Origin: Clostridiales bacterium
GTDB lineage: Bacteria; Bacillota; Clostridia; Lachnospirales; Lachnospiraceae
DNA length: 47,444 nt
Direction of reading: 5' to 3'
NCBI GenBank assembly: GCA_021204025.1
Contig: JAJQAC010000024.1
Coordinates: 1 to 47,444 of the forward strand
Under the pieces are notes generated by a model, which saw nothing but the letters and a program-made list of their open reading frames with translations, was not told where the DNA came from and ran no database searches. Both the position numbers and the translations under genes were made by a program. Position 1 is the first letter of the stretch, and each line of letters begins with the position of its first letter. Of this stretch, positions 27,700 through 34,839 are shown piece after piece.

Positions 27700-28863
27700 T
27701 CAGAAATCATCCGGCAGACCGATAATCGTCGTTACCAGCTTCTTTGCCTGCTCGCAGATGGAAGCCGCCACCGCGCGCTCGGTGAGCGCGTGGTTATCCC
27801 GTCCGCGCGCGCCGACCGCGCACAGCACAGGGATGCCCTCCATCGTGATATAGGCCGCGTCGGAACACCTGCCGGAAGCCAGTGCCTGCGGTTCTGTAAA
27901 GCCGAGTTCGACACAGGCTTTCTTATACTCGTCAAAAAGCCGGTCGGTCTTTGATGTCAGTTCCATCGCGCGGAAGGTCGCCGTTACTTTCATCTCTGCC
28001 GTAATCCGCGGATCCTGACAGGTCTCACAGATCTTTTTGAGTTTTTCAATCGCCGCGTCAAAACCGGCGTTTGTCGAGAAGCGCGCGCCAACCGTGATCT
28101 CACACTCAGCCGGTATTACATTGGCTCCGTCGCCGCCCACAATCTTGCCGCAGTTAAAATAGGTGTCATTATAATCATTCAGTTCCTCGATTGCGAGCAC
28201 CATGCGGGCCGCCTCTTTGACGGCGCTCGCTCCATCCAGAGGATTTCTCCCGGAATGCGCCGCGATCCCGTGCAGCTGAATCTTTACGATCGCGCCTCCC
28301 TTGCGCTGCGTAACGACGTCGCCGTTCATCATGCCGCTCTCGCAGTTAAAGGCAAGCGCGCATCCCTCTGCCTCCTGCCGATAAACCTCTGCGCCCTTCC
28401 CGTTTGACAATTCGTGCGCGACTTCTTCATCTCCCGAGAGGACGATCTTGATCTGTCGTCTGTCATAGCCAAACCTCAGCAACGCTTTCATCGTCAGGAT
28501 CGCGATCACGATACCGCCCTTGCAGTCATATGCGCCGGGTCCGCAGATAAAATCACCCTCTCTGCGAAACAGGTCTTTGCCGAAACTTCCCGGACGGTGA
28601 ACCGTGTCCATGTGAGCCATCAGGATAATTGACGGCAGATCCGCCATACGATTAAACGCTACCAGACTCGGTCCTCCGTTCTCAAAGATATACTGACGGG
28701 TATTCAGCCCCATTGCGCTGAAATACGTATCCAGATGTGAAGACAGTTGTTTGACCCCCTGCACATCCTGCGACCAGCTCTCGATCTCAACCAGATGCTG
28801 CCACAGATTCATCATCTGTCTTTCCTGTGAATCAATATACTCATATAATTCTGACAATTTCAT
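27700..28863 (-). CDS. M20-family zinc metallopeptidase (carboxypeptidase G2-like)
   Basis: 387 aa from ATG 28863 (MKLSELYEYIDSQERQMM), behind GGGAGGG. An in-frame start at 28890 adds nine residues. Di-zinc ligands are visible: H and D in MAHMDTVHRPG, D in GAYDCKGGI, EE in LSGDEEVAHE, and a late His near the C-terminus (GRDNHALTERAV). A dimerisation domain lies in the middle (GIAAHSGRNPLDGASAVKEA). Members cleave C-terminal amino acids from small peptides or folate-like compounds; the substrate here cannot be told. It has no signal peptide, so it is cytoplasmic. It stands alone, with no operon partner. Confidence 0.9.
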   Translation of the reverse strand: MKLSELYEYIDSQERQMMNLWQHLVEIESWSQDVQGVKQLSSHLDTYFSAMGLNTRQYIFENGGPSLVAFNRMADLPSIILMAHMDTVHRPGSFGKDLFRREGDFICGPGAYDCKGGIVIAILTMKALLRFGYDRRQIKIVLSGDEEVAHELSNGKGAEVYRQEAEGCALAFNCESGMMNGDVVTQRKGGAIVKIQLHGIAAHSGRNPLDGASAVKEAARMVLAIEELNDYNDTYFNCGKIVGGDGANVIPAECEITVGARFSTNAGFDAAIEKLKKICETCQDPRITAEMKVTATFRAMELTSKTDRLFDEYKKACVELGFTEPQALASGRCSDAAYITMEGIPVLCAVGARGRDNHALTERAVAASICEQAKKLVTTIIGLPDDF

Positions 28864-29012
28864 ACAGATTTGCCCTCCCTTACTCTGCATTTACCTGTTA
28901 TTCTGTCACCCGGTTTCGGCTCAGTTTTCCATTCATCCTGACTGATTTTGATTTTCATTTTGATTGTCCGCTCTGCCGCAAGAAAACACCAATGAGCCGT
29001 GAAAACTGCCCC

Positions 29013-29885
29013 TTAACCATTCGCCTGTCCTTCCCATCTCCCCGACGCGCCGCATGGCAGGATCAGCCCGCTTTCTCTGACCGGGAGTCCGATCTCATCG
29101 GAAACCACCCGCCCGCCGTAACGCGGCACCAGCTCCGTTGCGATCAGATAGGTCAGTACTGCGGACGCCAGACCGGTCGTATAAGAATTAATCAGGAAAA
29201 ACAGCGGGTCGTCGGACAGCACCTGCGCACACAGCTGTACAAAAGAATGGATCGAGTCCTCGATCTTCCAGATCTCGCCTTTCGGTCCCCGCCCATAGGA
29301 CGGCGGATCCATGATCACCGCGTCATAACGGTTTCCGCGCCGGATCTCCCGCTCGACAAATTTCCGGCAGTCGTCCACCAGCCAGCGGATCGGCGCGTCT
29401 GCCAGACCGCTGGAAGCCGCGTTTTCCTTCGCCCAGGAGACCATTCCCTTTGACGCGTCAACATGCGTGACTGACGCTCCGGCCTTTGCCGCCACGATCG
29501 TCGCGCCGCCGGTATAGGCAAAGAGATTTAATACCTTTACCGGGCGCCCCGCTCTGCGGATCTTTGCGCCAAACCAGTCCCAGTTGACCGCCTGCTCCGG
29601 GAAAAGCCCTGTATGCTTAAAACTAAACGGCTTTAAATGAAACGTAAGTTCCTGATAACGGATCGTCCACTGCTCTGGGAGATGAAAAAACTCCCACTCG
29701 CCCCCGCCTTTCGCGCTGCGGTGATAATGCCCGTCCGGATGCGACCATCCGCGATGCTCTTTCGGCGTATTCCAGATTACCTGCGGATCCGGGCGGATCA
29801 GAAGATATTTCCCCCAGCGTTCCAGCTTCTCTCCGCCGGAGCAATCAAGCACCTCATAGTCCTTCCAGCCGTCTGCTGTCCACAT
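29013..29885 (-). CDS. SAM-dependent methyltransferase, RlmI/RlmK-like
   Basis: 290 aa. It has motif I NLFAYTGGATIVAAKAGASV, an acidic motif VTHVDASKGMVSWAKENA, and DPPSYGRGPKGE, the typical catalytic motif of 23S rRNA cytosine-C5 methyltransferases of the RlmI/RlmK group. It lacks the N-terminal PUA domain. ATG at 29885 follows AAAGGGG. It is on its own between the peptidase and a hairpin-rich gap. Confidence 0.88.
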   Translation of the reverse strand: MWTADGWKDYEVLDCSGGEKLERWGKYLLIRPDPQVIWNTPKEHRGWSHPDGHYHRSAKGGGEWEFFHLPEQWTIRYQELTFHLKPFSFKHTGLFPEQAVNWDWFGAKIRRAGRPVKVLNLFAYTGGATIVAAKAGASVTHVDASKGMVSWAKENAASSGLADAPIRWLVDDCRKFVEREIRRGNRYDAVIMDPPSYGRGPKGEIWKIEDSIHSFVQLCAQVLSDDPLFFLINSYTTGLASAVLTYLIATELVPRYGGRVVSDEIGLPVRESGLILPCGASGRWEGQANG

Positions 29886-30019
29886 ATGCGTTTACCCCTT
29901 TTGTTTCTGATGATGATGTTGGAGCAAAAGTATTTGCCGCCATCCATAACTGCTTTTCATTTTAGTATATCATGCAGAAAAAGGAAAGCGTTTTTTTCAT
30001 AGGGCGCATCTTCCTAGAA

Positions 30020-30320
30020 CAAAGAATGCGCCTTGGCGCATTCTCGCGCCGTTGCTGAGTGCCAGTGGCACTCGATTAGCAACGACCGAAGCGGAGCGTA
30101 GACGCGGTCGCTTCAGCGACATAATTCCCTACACGCGAGTGCGCATCCCGCCCGGAGGGCTTTTTATCTTACAGGACGAACTTTCCTGTAAGATGAAATA
30201 AGAATCCTGCAACGCAGGATTCTCCGCCTGCGGCGGTCTGTGTGCCAGTGGCATCTACACTCCGTTTCGGTCGGTCCTTGACGTGTGCCACTGGCACACA
30301 GGACCGTTTAGCAATGACCG
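30020..30320. repeat. Cluster of at least five strong palindromes
   Basis: In 300 bp: GAATGCGCC/GGCGCATTC (30024-30043), GTTGCT/AGCAAC (30051-30083) enclosing GAGTGCC/GGCACTC, the TCTTACAGG hairpin of the 48-bp repeat, AGAATCCTGC/GCAGGATTCT (30201-30223), and a 16-bp stem CTGTGTGCCAGTGGCA (30238-30253) with its exact complement at 30286-30301. There is no credible gene. It appears built from several small palindromic elements inserted next to each other. Confidence 0.7.
30147..30194. repeat. 48-bp exact repeat, copy 2
   Basis: Identical over 48 bases to 2859-2906 in the same orientation, including the CCCGCCCGGAGGGC segment, the T run and the TCTTACAGG/CCTGTAAGA hairpin. It lies inside the palindrome cluster. 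Confidence 0.85.
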
Positions 30321-30368
30321 AAAAAAGAAGACGTCCCGCGGCACCTACGTACCGCCAGGGGCGTCTTC
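30321..30368 (-). terminator. Intrinsic terminator of the Ser/Gly-rich protein gene
   Basis: Minus strand: GAAGACG-C-CCC pairs with GGG-A-CGTCTTC, followed by six Ts. It lies about 50 bp beyond the stop at 30419 and is probably the end of the whole operon that begins at 34710. Confidence 0.88.
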
Positions 30369-30418
30369 TTCCCATGATTTGTCTTCAGAATCAGCATAAA
30401 GTAATTACTCTTTACCGA

Positions 30419-31132
30419 TTATGCACCAACGATCAACGCATGTCCGGATGTCGGTACCGTAAAGGTAACCGTGCCAGCCTCTGCATTTACAGAGCAGTCG
30501 ATCAGCGACCAGGTCTGAGTCCAGTTGTTGTAGAACAGGATCTTCGCGCCGCTCTCCGGAAGCTCAGAACAATAAATCGTAGCGGTAGAACCTGCCTCAG
30601 ATCTTACAGCGATTGTCGTGCCATAAGCCTTATACCCGGTAAGATCTACTCCAGGAACTGCGCTCATGTCACCCCTGTCTGCCTGTCCGATGATCGTCTT
30701 CACATACTCCGGAAGACCAGCCAGCTTGCTCTCGCTTACTGCCACATACGCAGTACTCAGATTCTCAGCCTCGATTTCATCTGTCGCTACATCACCAAGC
30801 AATGCAGTAACAACACCATCGCTCAGTCTGGTGTAAATCGCGCCTACATTCCAGGTCTCACCCTGGCTGTTTGTTACCGTCGTAGACTTCGTCTCAACGA
30901 TACCGCTGGCTGACGAAGAACTGCTGCCGCCGGAAACAACCGTACCAGAAGAGCTGCTGGAGCTGCTGCTTCCGCCGCCACCACCACTGCTACTGTGGCT
31001 GCTGCCGTTGTTGCTGTTGTCTCTGCTGCTGCTGGTCGAAGTTGTTGTGCTGGTCGCCGCGAACGACGCTACCGGAACTACAACCAGAACCATGGCAAGC
31101 AGCAGAGCTCTCAATGACTTTTTCATTTTCAT
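30419..31132 (-). CDS. Secreted Ser/Gly-rich protein of unknown function
   Basis: 237 aa. Signal peptide MKMKKSLRALLLAMVLVVVP with a likely cut near SFAATS. Residues about 27-80 are almost only Ser, Gly, Thr and Asn, with GGGGG and SSSSSSSS runs. The C-terminal half (about 85-237) is a compact domain: SQGETWNVGAIYTRLSDG, ATDEIEAENLSTAYVAVSES and WTQTWSLIDCSV. ATG at 31132 follows AAGGATGGTGA. It lies 55 bp after the LCP gene and may be the last gene of that operon. The domain is not recognised; a surface role is inferred from the signal peptide and linker. Confidence 0.82.
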   Translation of the reverse strand: MKMKKSLRALLLAMVLVVVPVASFAATSTTTSTSSSRDNSNNGSSHSSSGGGGGSSSSSSSSGTVVSGGSSSSSASGIVETKSTTVTNSQGETWNVGAIYTRLSDGVVTALLGDVATDEIEAENLSTAYVAVSESKLAGLPEYVKTIIGQADRGDMSAVPGVDLTGYKAYGTTIAVRSEAGSTATIYCSELPESGAKILFYNNWTQTWSLIDCSVNAEAGTVTFTVPTSGHALIVGA

Positions 31133-31186
31133 TCACCATCCTTTTTTTATTTTCAATAAACGGCTGCTCTGCGCCGTATATTGCGC

Positions 31187-32356
31187 TTATGACGCTGTTT
31201 CCCGGTAAAACAGCTTTAATATGATCGGGATCGCCTGATTAAAGGTCACATAATATTCGTCGAACCGATCCGTAGTAATCCCGACTCCCGGCAATATATA
31301 GAAGGAATCATCATCCAGACCGCTGCTGCTTAACGCATCCATCGCGATCTTAAGGTATTCCGCTTTCTCCATATCCGTGATCATATAATCCTGGATCTGA
31401 TCAAACAATCTGAGGACGATGCCGCTGTCCTCTCTGGATTTTTGCTGCAGGGTTTTAAAATACTGCTGAATGTATTCTCTATGCTGATCCATCCGGTATA
31501 CCGCGCTGTTACCTCTTGTGGTATCCCGGTAACGGACAAAAGCCTCTGCCTGGCTTCCATGCAGCGTGATCTGACTTCCTTTCACAAATGCCGGATCTTT
31601 TTTCTCCATTCCTTCTGTCGGTATAGTAACCGTTACGCCGCCGACCGCGTCATTCAGATCTGCGATCACCGCCGTGTTTACCGCCAGATAATGGTCGATC
31701 TCCAGATCACAGAGCAGATCCGAAACCGCCGCCGTCATCCTCTCACAGCTGCCGGTATTGCCATCTCCGAAACCAAAGGCCAACGTCAGATGATCCAGCC
31801 ACCAGCCGAGGTCATTTCCCTCATCATCGGTTTCGTTGATCATCGTCATCGTATCTCTGGGAATCATCAATATCGAGATCTGATTGCGCGCAGTATCCTG
31901 CGCGATCAGAAAGAGACCATCTGACTGTCCCGCTTCTCCAACTTTTCTTGTCCCTGTCATCGTGTCTGAGCGGTCAACTCCCATGCAAAGGATCGCCTTC
32001 ATATAACTGTTGCGGCGGTAGGTCTTATCCTGCCAGACCACCGTACCATCCTCATTATGGATCAGCTGCTCTTTCTGCCCGATACCTGCAAGATACAGCT
32101 GCTCTGACTGTGTCAAAGCCGGTTCATCTCCCGCCGGCTCATCTGTCTGAAATGTATCGGAACCGGTATTCTCCGCAAAAGTTTCCTCCATCGCAGGCTG
32201 TGACGTCTGTTCTGACTGCATCGCCGTCAGTTCCTCCATCGCCCTGCGCTCCCTGTATTTCCCCAAACCATACCAGATAAACACAACAACCGCCACCATG
32301 ATCATGCCGATCAGTGCGTTCCTTATCTGGATATAATGGTTACGAAGCCAGCTCAT
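31187..32356 (-). CDS. LytR-CpsA-Psr (LCP) family protein
   Basis: 389 aa. One membrane segment at about residues 13-32, then a Glu/Thr-rich linker, then the LCP domain (about 120-350). Its catalytic landmarks are MGVDRSD, GQSDGLFLIAQDT, ISILMIPRDT, and the late motif FVRYRDTTRG...RMDQHREYI. LCP enzymes move anionic polymers from lipid carriers to peptidoglycan or other wall sites. Its start overlaps the stop of the kinase gene (32353-32356). It likely attaches the polymer this operon controls. Confidence 0.92.
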   Translation of the reverse strand: MSWLRNHYIQIRNALIGMIMVAVVVFIWYGLGKYRERRAMEELTAMQSEQTSQPAMEETFAENTGSDTFQTDEPAGDEPALTQSEQLYLAGIGQKEQLIHNEDGTVVWQDKTYRRNSYMKAILCMGVDRSDTMTGTRKVGEAGQSDGLFLIAQDTARNQISILMIPRDTMTMINETDDEGNDLGWWLDHLTLAFGFGDGNTGSCERMTAAVSDLLCDLEIDHYLAVNTAVIADLNDAVGGVTVTIPTEGMEKKDPAFVKGSQITLHGSQAEAFVRYRDTTRGNSAVYRMDQHREYIQQYFKTLQQKSREDSGIVLRLFDQIQDYMITDMEKAEYLKIAMDALSSSGLDDDSFYILPGVGITTDRFDEYYVTFNQAIPIILKLFYRETAS

Positions 32357-33111
32357 GACTGCGTCTTATCCCCCCGCTCGTAACGATCGTATCTGCTGTA
32401 TTTTTCATACTTCCCGTATTTCCCATATTTTGCGTACTTTCCATATTTTCCATAACGGTCATAGTAAGCGTCATGATAGATATCTACTTTATTTAATACG
32501 ACTCCCAGGATCCGGCATCCTGTCCTCTCAAGCTGTTCTTTCACTCTTTGTTCCAACCGGTAACTGATCGCTCCGCTCTCAATTACCATCACAGCGCCGT
32601 CACACTGGCGCGCCACAATCGCCCCGTCAATCAGATTGGCCATCGGAGGAGTATCGATAATCACATAATCATAATTCTGTCTGGCGTAAATCATAAGCTC
32701 GCCAAAAAGATTTTCCTCCAGAAGTTCGGTCGGCTTGGGCGAATAAGGACCCGCGAAAATCACATCCATATTTTCAACATTTGTTCCGTACAGGACATCG
32801 CTCAGCGCTTTTTGTCCTGTCAGATAATGAGTCAGGCCATTTACTTCATCCTGCACATGATATCGCGTTACGAGGATGCTCTTTCGGATATCACAGTCAA
32901 TCATCAGCGTTCTCTTGCCAATCTGCACCAGCGACTGAGCCGCGGCAAACGACACATTGCTTTTTCCCTCATCCGGCATGGCACTGGTAAACATCACCGA
33001 ACGGATATTATTGCCACAGAACTGAAGATTCGTTCTCAGCGTCTTGATTGCTTCATTATAATTATAATCATCCGGATTCTCGCTTTTCAGCGTCACCATC
33101 TGCCTTTGCAT
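32353..33111 (-). CDS. cpsD: Bacterial tyrosine kinase CpsD/CapB type
   Basis: 252 aa, cytoplasmic BY-kinase that works with the membrane adaptor CpsC. Walker A is TSAMPDEGKSNVSFAAAQSL, Walker A' LMIDCDIRKS, and Walker B YVIIDTPPMANLID. The tail from about 213 holds 12 tyrosines, nine of them in successive XKY or XRY units (GKYGKYAKYGKYGKYEKY). This is the autophosphorylation cluster, here unusually regular. ATG at 33111 overlaps the end of cpsC. It controls polymer length and export through its phosphorylation state. Confidence 0.94.
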   Translation of the reverse strand: MQRQMVTLKSENPDDYNYNEAIKTLRTNLQFCGNNIRSVMFTSAMPDEGKSNVSFAAAQSLVQIGKRTLMIDCDIRKSILVTRYHVQDEVNGLTHYLTGQKALSDVLYGTNVENMDVIFAGPYSPKPTELLEENLFGELMIYARQNYDYVIIDTPPMANLIDGAIVARQCDGAVMVIESGAISYRLEQRVKEQLERTGCRILGVVLNKVDIYHDAYYDRYGKYGKYAKYGKYGKYEKYSRYDRYERGDKTQS

Positions 33112-33899
33112 CAGCTCTTCCTCCGTTTTTTCTTTGTCCCGCTCTTATCGGATATGGACGGCTTATTTTTTGCCATCGCCTCTTTATCTTCTGCAACCTC
33201 ATTTTCACGCAGCGGAACCGATGCAAGCACAGAAAGCTCCAGATATCTGGCGACGTCCTCTTCCGTACGCACGGAATCGTTCATAATCACTTCCAGAGTG
33301 ATCAGACCGCAGACGATCACCATACCGGCCAGTATACCGATCAACGTGTTTCTGGTGTTGCTCGGGCTGGTCTTCTTCGTAGGTACTACGCCGGTTTCAA
33401 TAATCTTAGGCGGCGTCATCTCCATAATATCCGCTATGTAATCCGCCGACGTGGCTGCAACCGCATCGACAATCTTCTTTGCCATCTCCGGATCCGCATC
33501 CGTCGCCTGGATCGTCAGGATACGAGTATTGGTCGGATTGTCAATCGTAAGTTTTTTGCCCAGTTCCTCATAGGTCATATCCAGGCTCAGATGACTGATC
33601 ACATCCTGCAGCACCGGCCGGCTGGTCACAATAACTTTATAGTCCTGAGTCAGCTGGCTGCCAATCTGGAGATCCGCCAGTGAAGTAAGAGTTGTCTCCT
33701 TTGATAATATATATACCATGACAGAAGACGTATACTGCGGCGTTATGGCGAACATACTGAACGCCCCCGCAAGCACGCCTCCCACCGCCATCGCAAGCGC
33801 GATCATAACAATCCTTTTTTTAAATTCTAAAAGGAGTTGCAGGAGATCAATCTCGATGACATCATCTCCCCCGTTTTTCATACTGTCCCTATTGTCCAT
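33111..33899 (-). CDS. cpsC: Chain-length determinant / BY-kinase adaptor CpsC
   Basis: 262 aa, Wzz family. Two membrane segments (about 31-52 and 186-206) flank an extracytoplasmic domain with YTSSVMVYILSKETTLTSLA and LQIGSQLTQDYKVIVTSRPV. After TM2 the cytoplasmic part has TEEDVARYLELSVLASVP and a basic tail. It activates CpsD. ATG 33899 was chosen; an ATG at 33881 with AGGGAC close upstream is equally possible. Confidence 0.93.
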   Translation of the reverse strand: MDNRDSMKNGGDDVIEIDLLQLLLEFKKRIVMIALAMAVGGVLAGAFSMFAITPQYTSSVMVYILSKETTLTSLADLQIGSQLTQDYKVIVTSRPVLQDVISHLSLDMTYEELGKKLTIDNPTNTRILTIQATDADPEMAKKIVDAVAATSADYIADIMEMTPPKIIETGVVPTKKTSPSNTRNTLIGILAGMVIVCGLITLEVIMNDSVRTEEDVARYLELSVLASVPLRENEVAEDKEAMAKNKPSISDKSGTKKKRRKS

Positions 33900-33960
33900 C
33901 TCTGTTGTTCTTACGTAACGATAACGTTACCCCTCTCTTTGATTTTCCAAATCTTTCTCC

Positions 33961-34710
33961 TCATGGAATCATCTCATCACGAATAATGCGCTCCGCATTT
34001 TTCCTGACCAGAAGATCCCTCGCCCCGGCCTCTGTATGCTTTTCCAGCCATAGAAGCGCCCCCGTAATCTCCGGGGGTCTGAAATCCAGGCGATGCATAT
34101 CACTTCCCAGCAAATGAATATGTCCTTCCAGAACCTGCCTGCGGCACCACCGCAGTTGTCTGTCGAAAAAGCCTCCTGTCAGACTTTCATAATTCATCTG
34201 CATCTTGCTGCCCTGACGGATCAGTTCTTCTACTCTTCCTTTCTCATACAGACACCCATATCGTTCCAGATGCGCCAGAACCGGTATATAGCCGGCGTCC
34301 ATCAGCTGACGCTGTCCACGACACAGTGTCTGAAATGAAACACCTGTATCATATTCCACCAGAACATACCGACTTCCTGCCATCGTATGCCCCAGTCCCT
34401 GTCTCAGCCGCTTTGCTAATTCCTCATGATAATAAGTCTCCTGACCGACCCAGATCCGAAAATCCGGGTGCTCGCGGCAAAAGCATTCTTCCAGCTCGGC
34501 TGCAATCTCCTCATAGCCCTGATTTCTGCCTCTTCTTGAATAATGCGGCGTCGCAATCACTGCGCGCACGCCCTCGCGATAAGCCATATCCAGGAGTCTT
34601 AACGACTCCTCCATATCACGGGAGCCATCATCTACCCCCGGCAGGATATGAGCATGAACATCGATAATATCTCCTCTGGCCGTACAAACGCAAGTCTTCT
34701 CTTCCTGCAT
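33961..34710 (-). CDS. cpsB: Protein-tyrosine phosphatase CpsB/YwqE (PHP family)
   Basis: 249 aa, manganese-dependent phosphatase that removes phosphate from CpsD. The PHP signature IIDVHAHILPGVDDGSRDME is near residue 16, with further metal ligands in ATPHYS, GQETYYHEEL, LAHLERYG and SDMHRL. ATG at 34710 follows CAGGAGAG. It is the first gene of the operon; cpsC starts 61 bp after it. Confidence 0.94.
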   Translation of the reverse strand: MQEEKTCVCTARGDIIDVHAHILPGVDDGSRDMEESLRLLDMAYREGVRAVIATPHYSRRGRNQGYEEIAAELEECFCREHPDFRIWVGQETYYHEELAKRLRQGLGHTMAGSRYVLVEYDTGVSFQTLCRGQRQLMDAGYIPVLAHLERYGCLYEKGRVEELIRQGSKMQMNYESLTGGFFDRQLRWCRRQVLEGHIHLLGSDMHRLDFRPPEITGALLWLEKHTEAGARDLLVRKNAERIIRDEMIP

Positions 34711-34771
34711 ATGATGTTACTCTCCTGTTGTATTTTACAATATACATGGAATATTCACAATCATACAAGTT

Positions 34772-34800
34772 ATTTTACTATCTTCCAAGTGATAAGTCAA
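34772..34800 (-). promoter_or_regulatory. Promoter of the cpsB-cpsC-cpsD-LCP operon
   Basis: Minus strand: TTGACT (complement 34795-34800), 17 bp, TAAAAT (complement 34772-34777). The start would be about 55 bp upstream of cpsB, in an A/T-rich region. Confidence 0.75.
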
Positions 34801-34839
34801 TATAAAGTACGAAAAAAATGACACGGACGGAAACTGATA

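Noticed and set aside
27221-27710. Two overlapping minus-strand ORFs with repeated peptides (LYYGNLLTQNPI)
   Set aside because: They are translations of the hairpin-bearing 100-bp repeat, lack ribosome sites and break at element A.
32548-33441. 297-codon plus-strand ORF opposite cpsD and cpsC
   Set aside because: It spans the junction of two well-conserved minus-strand genes and has no domain of its own.
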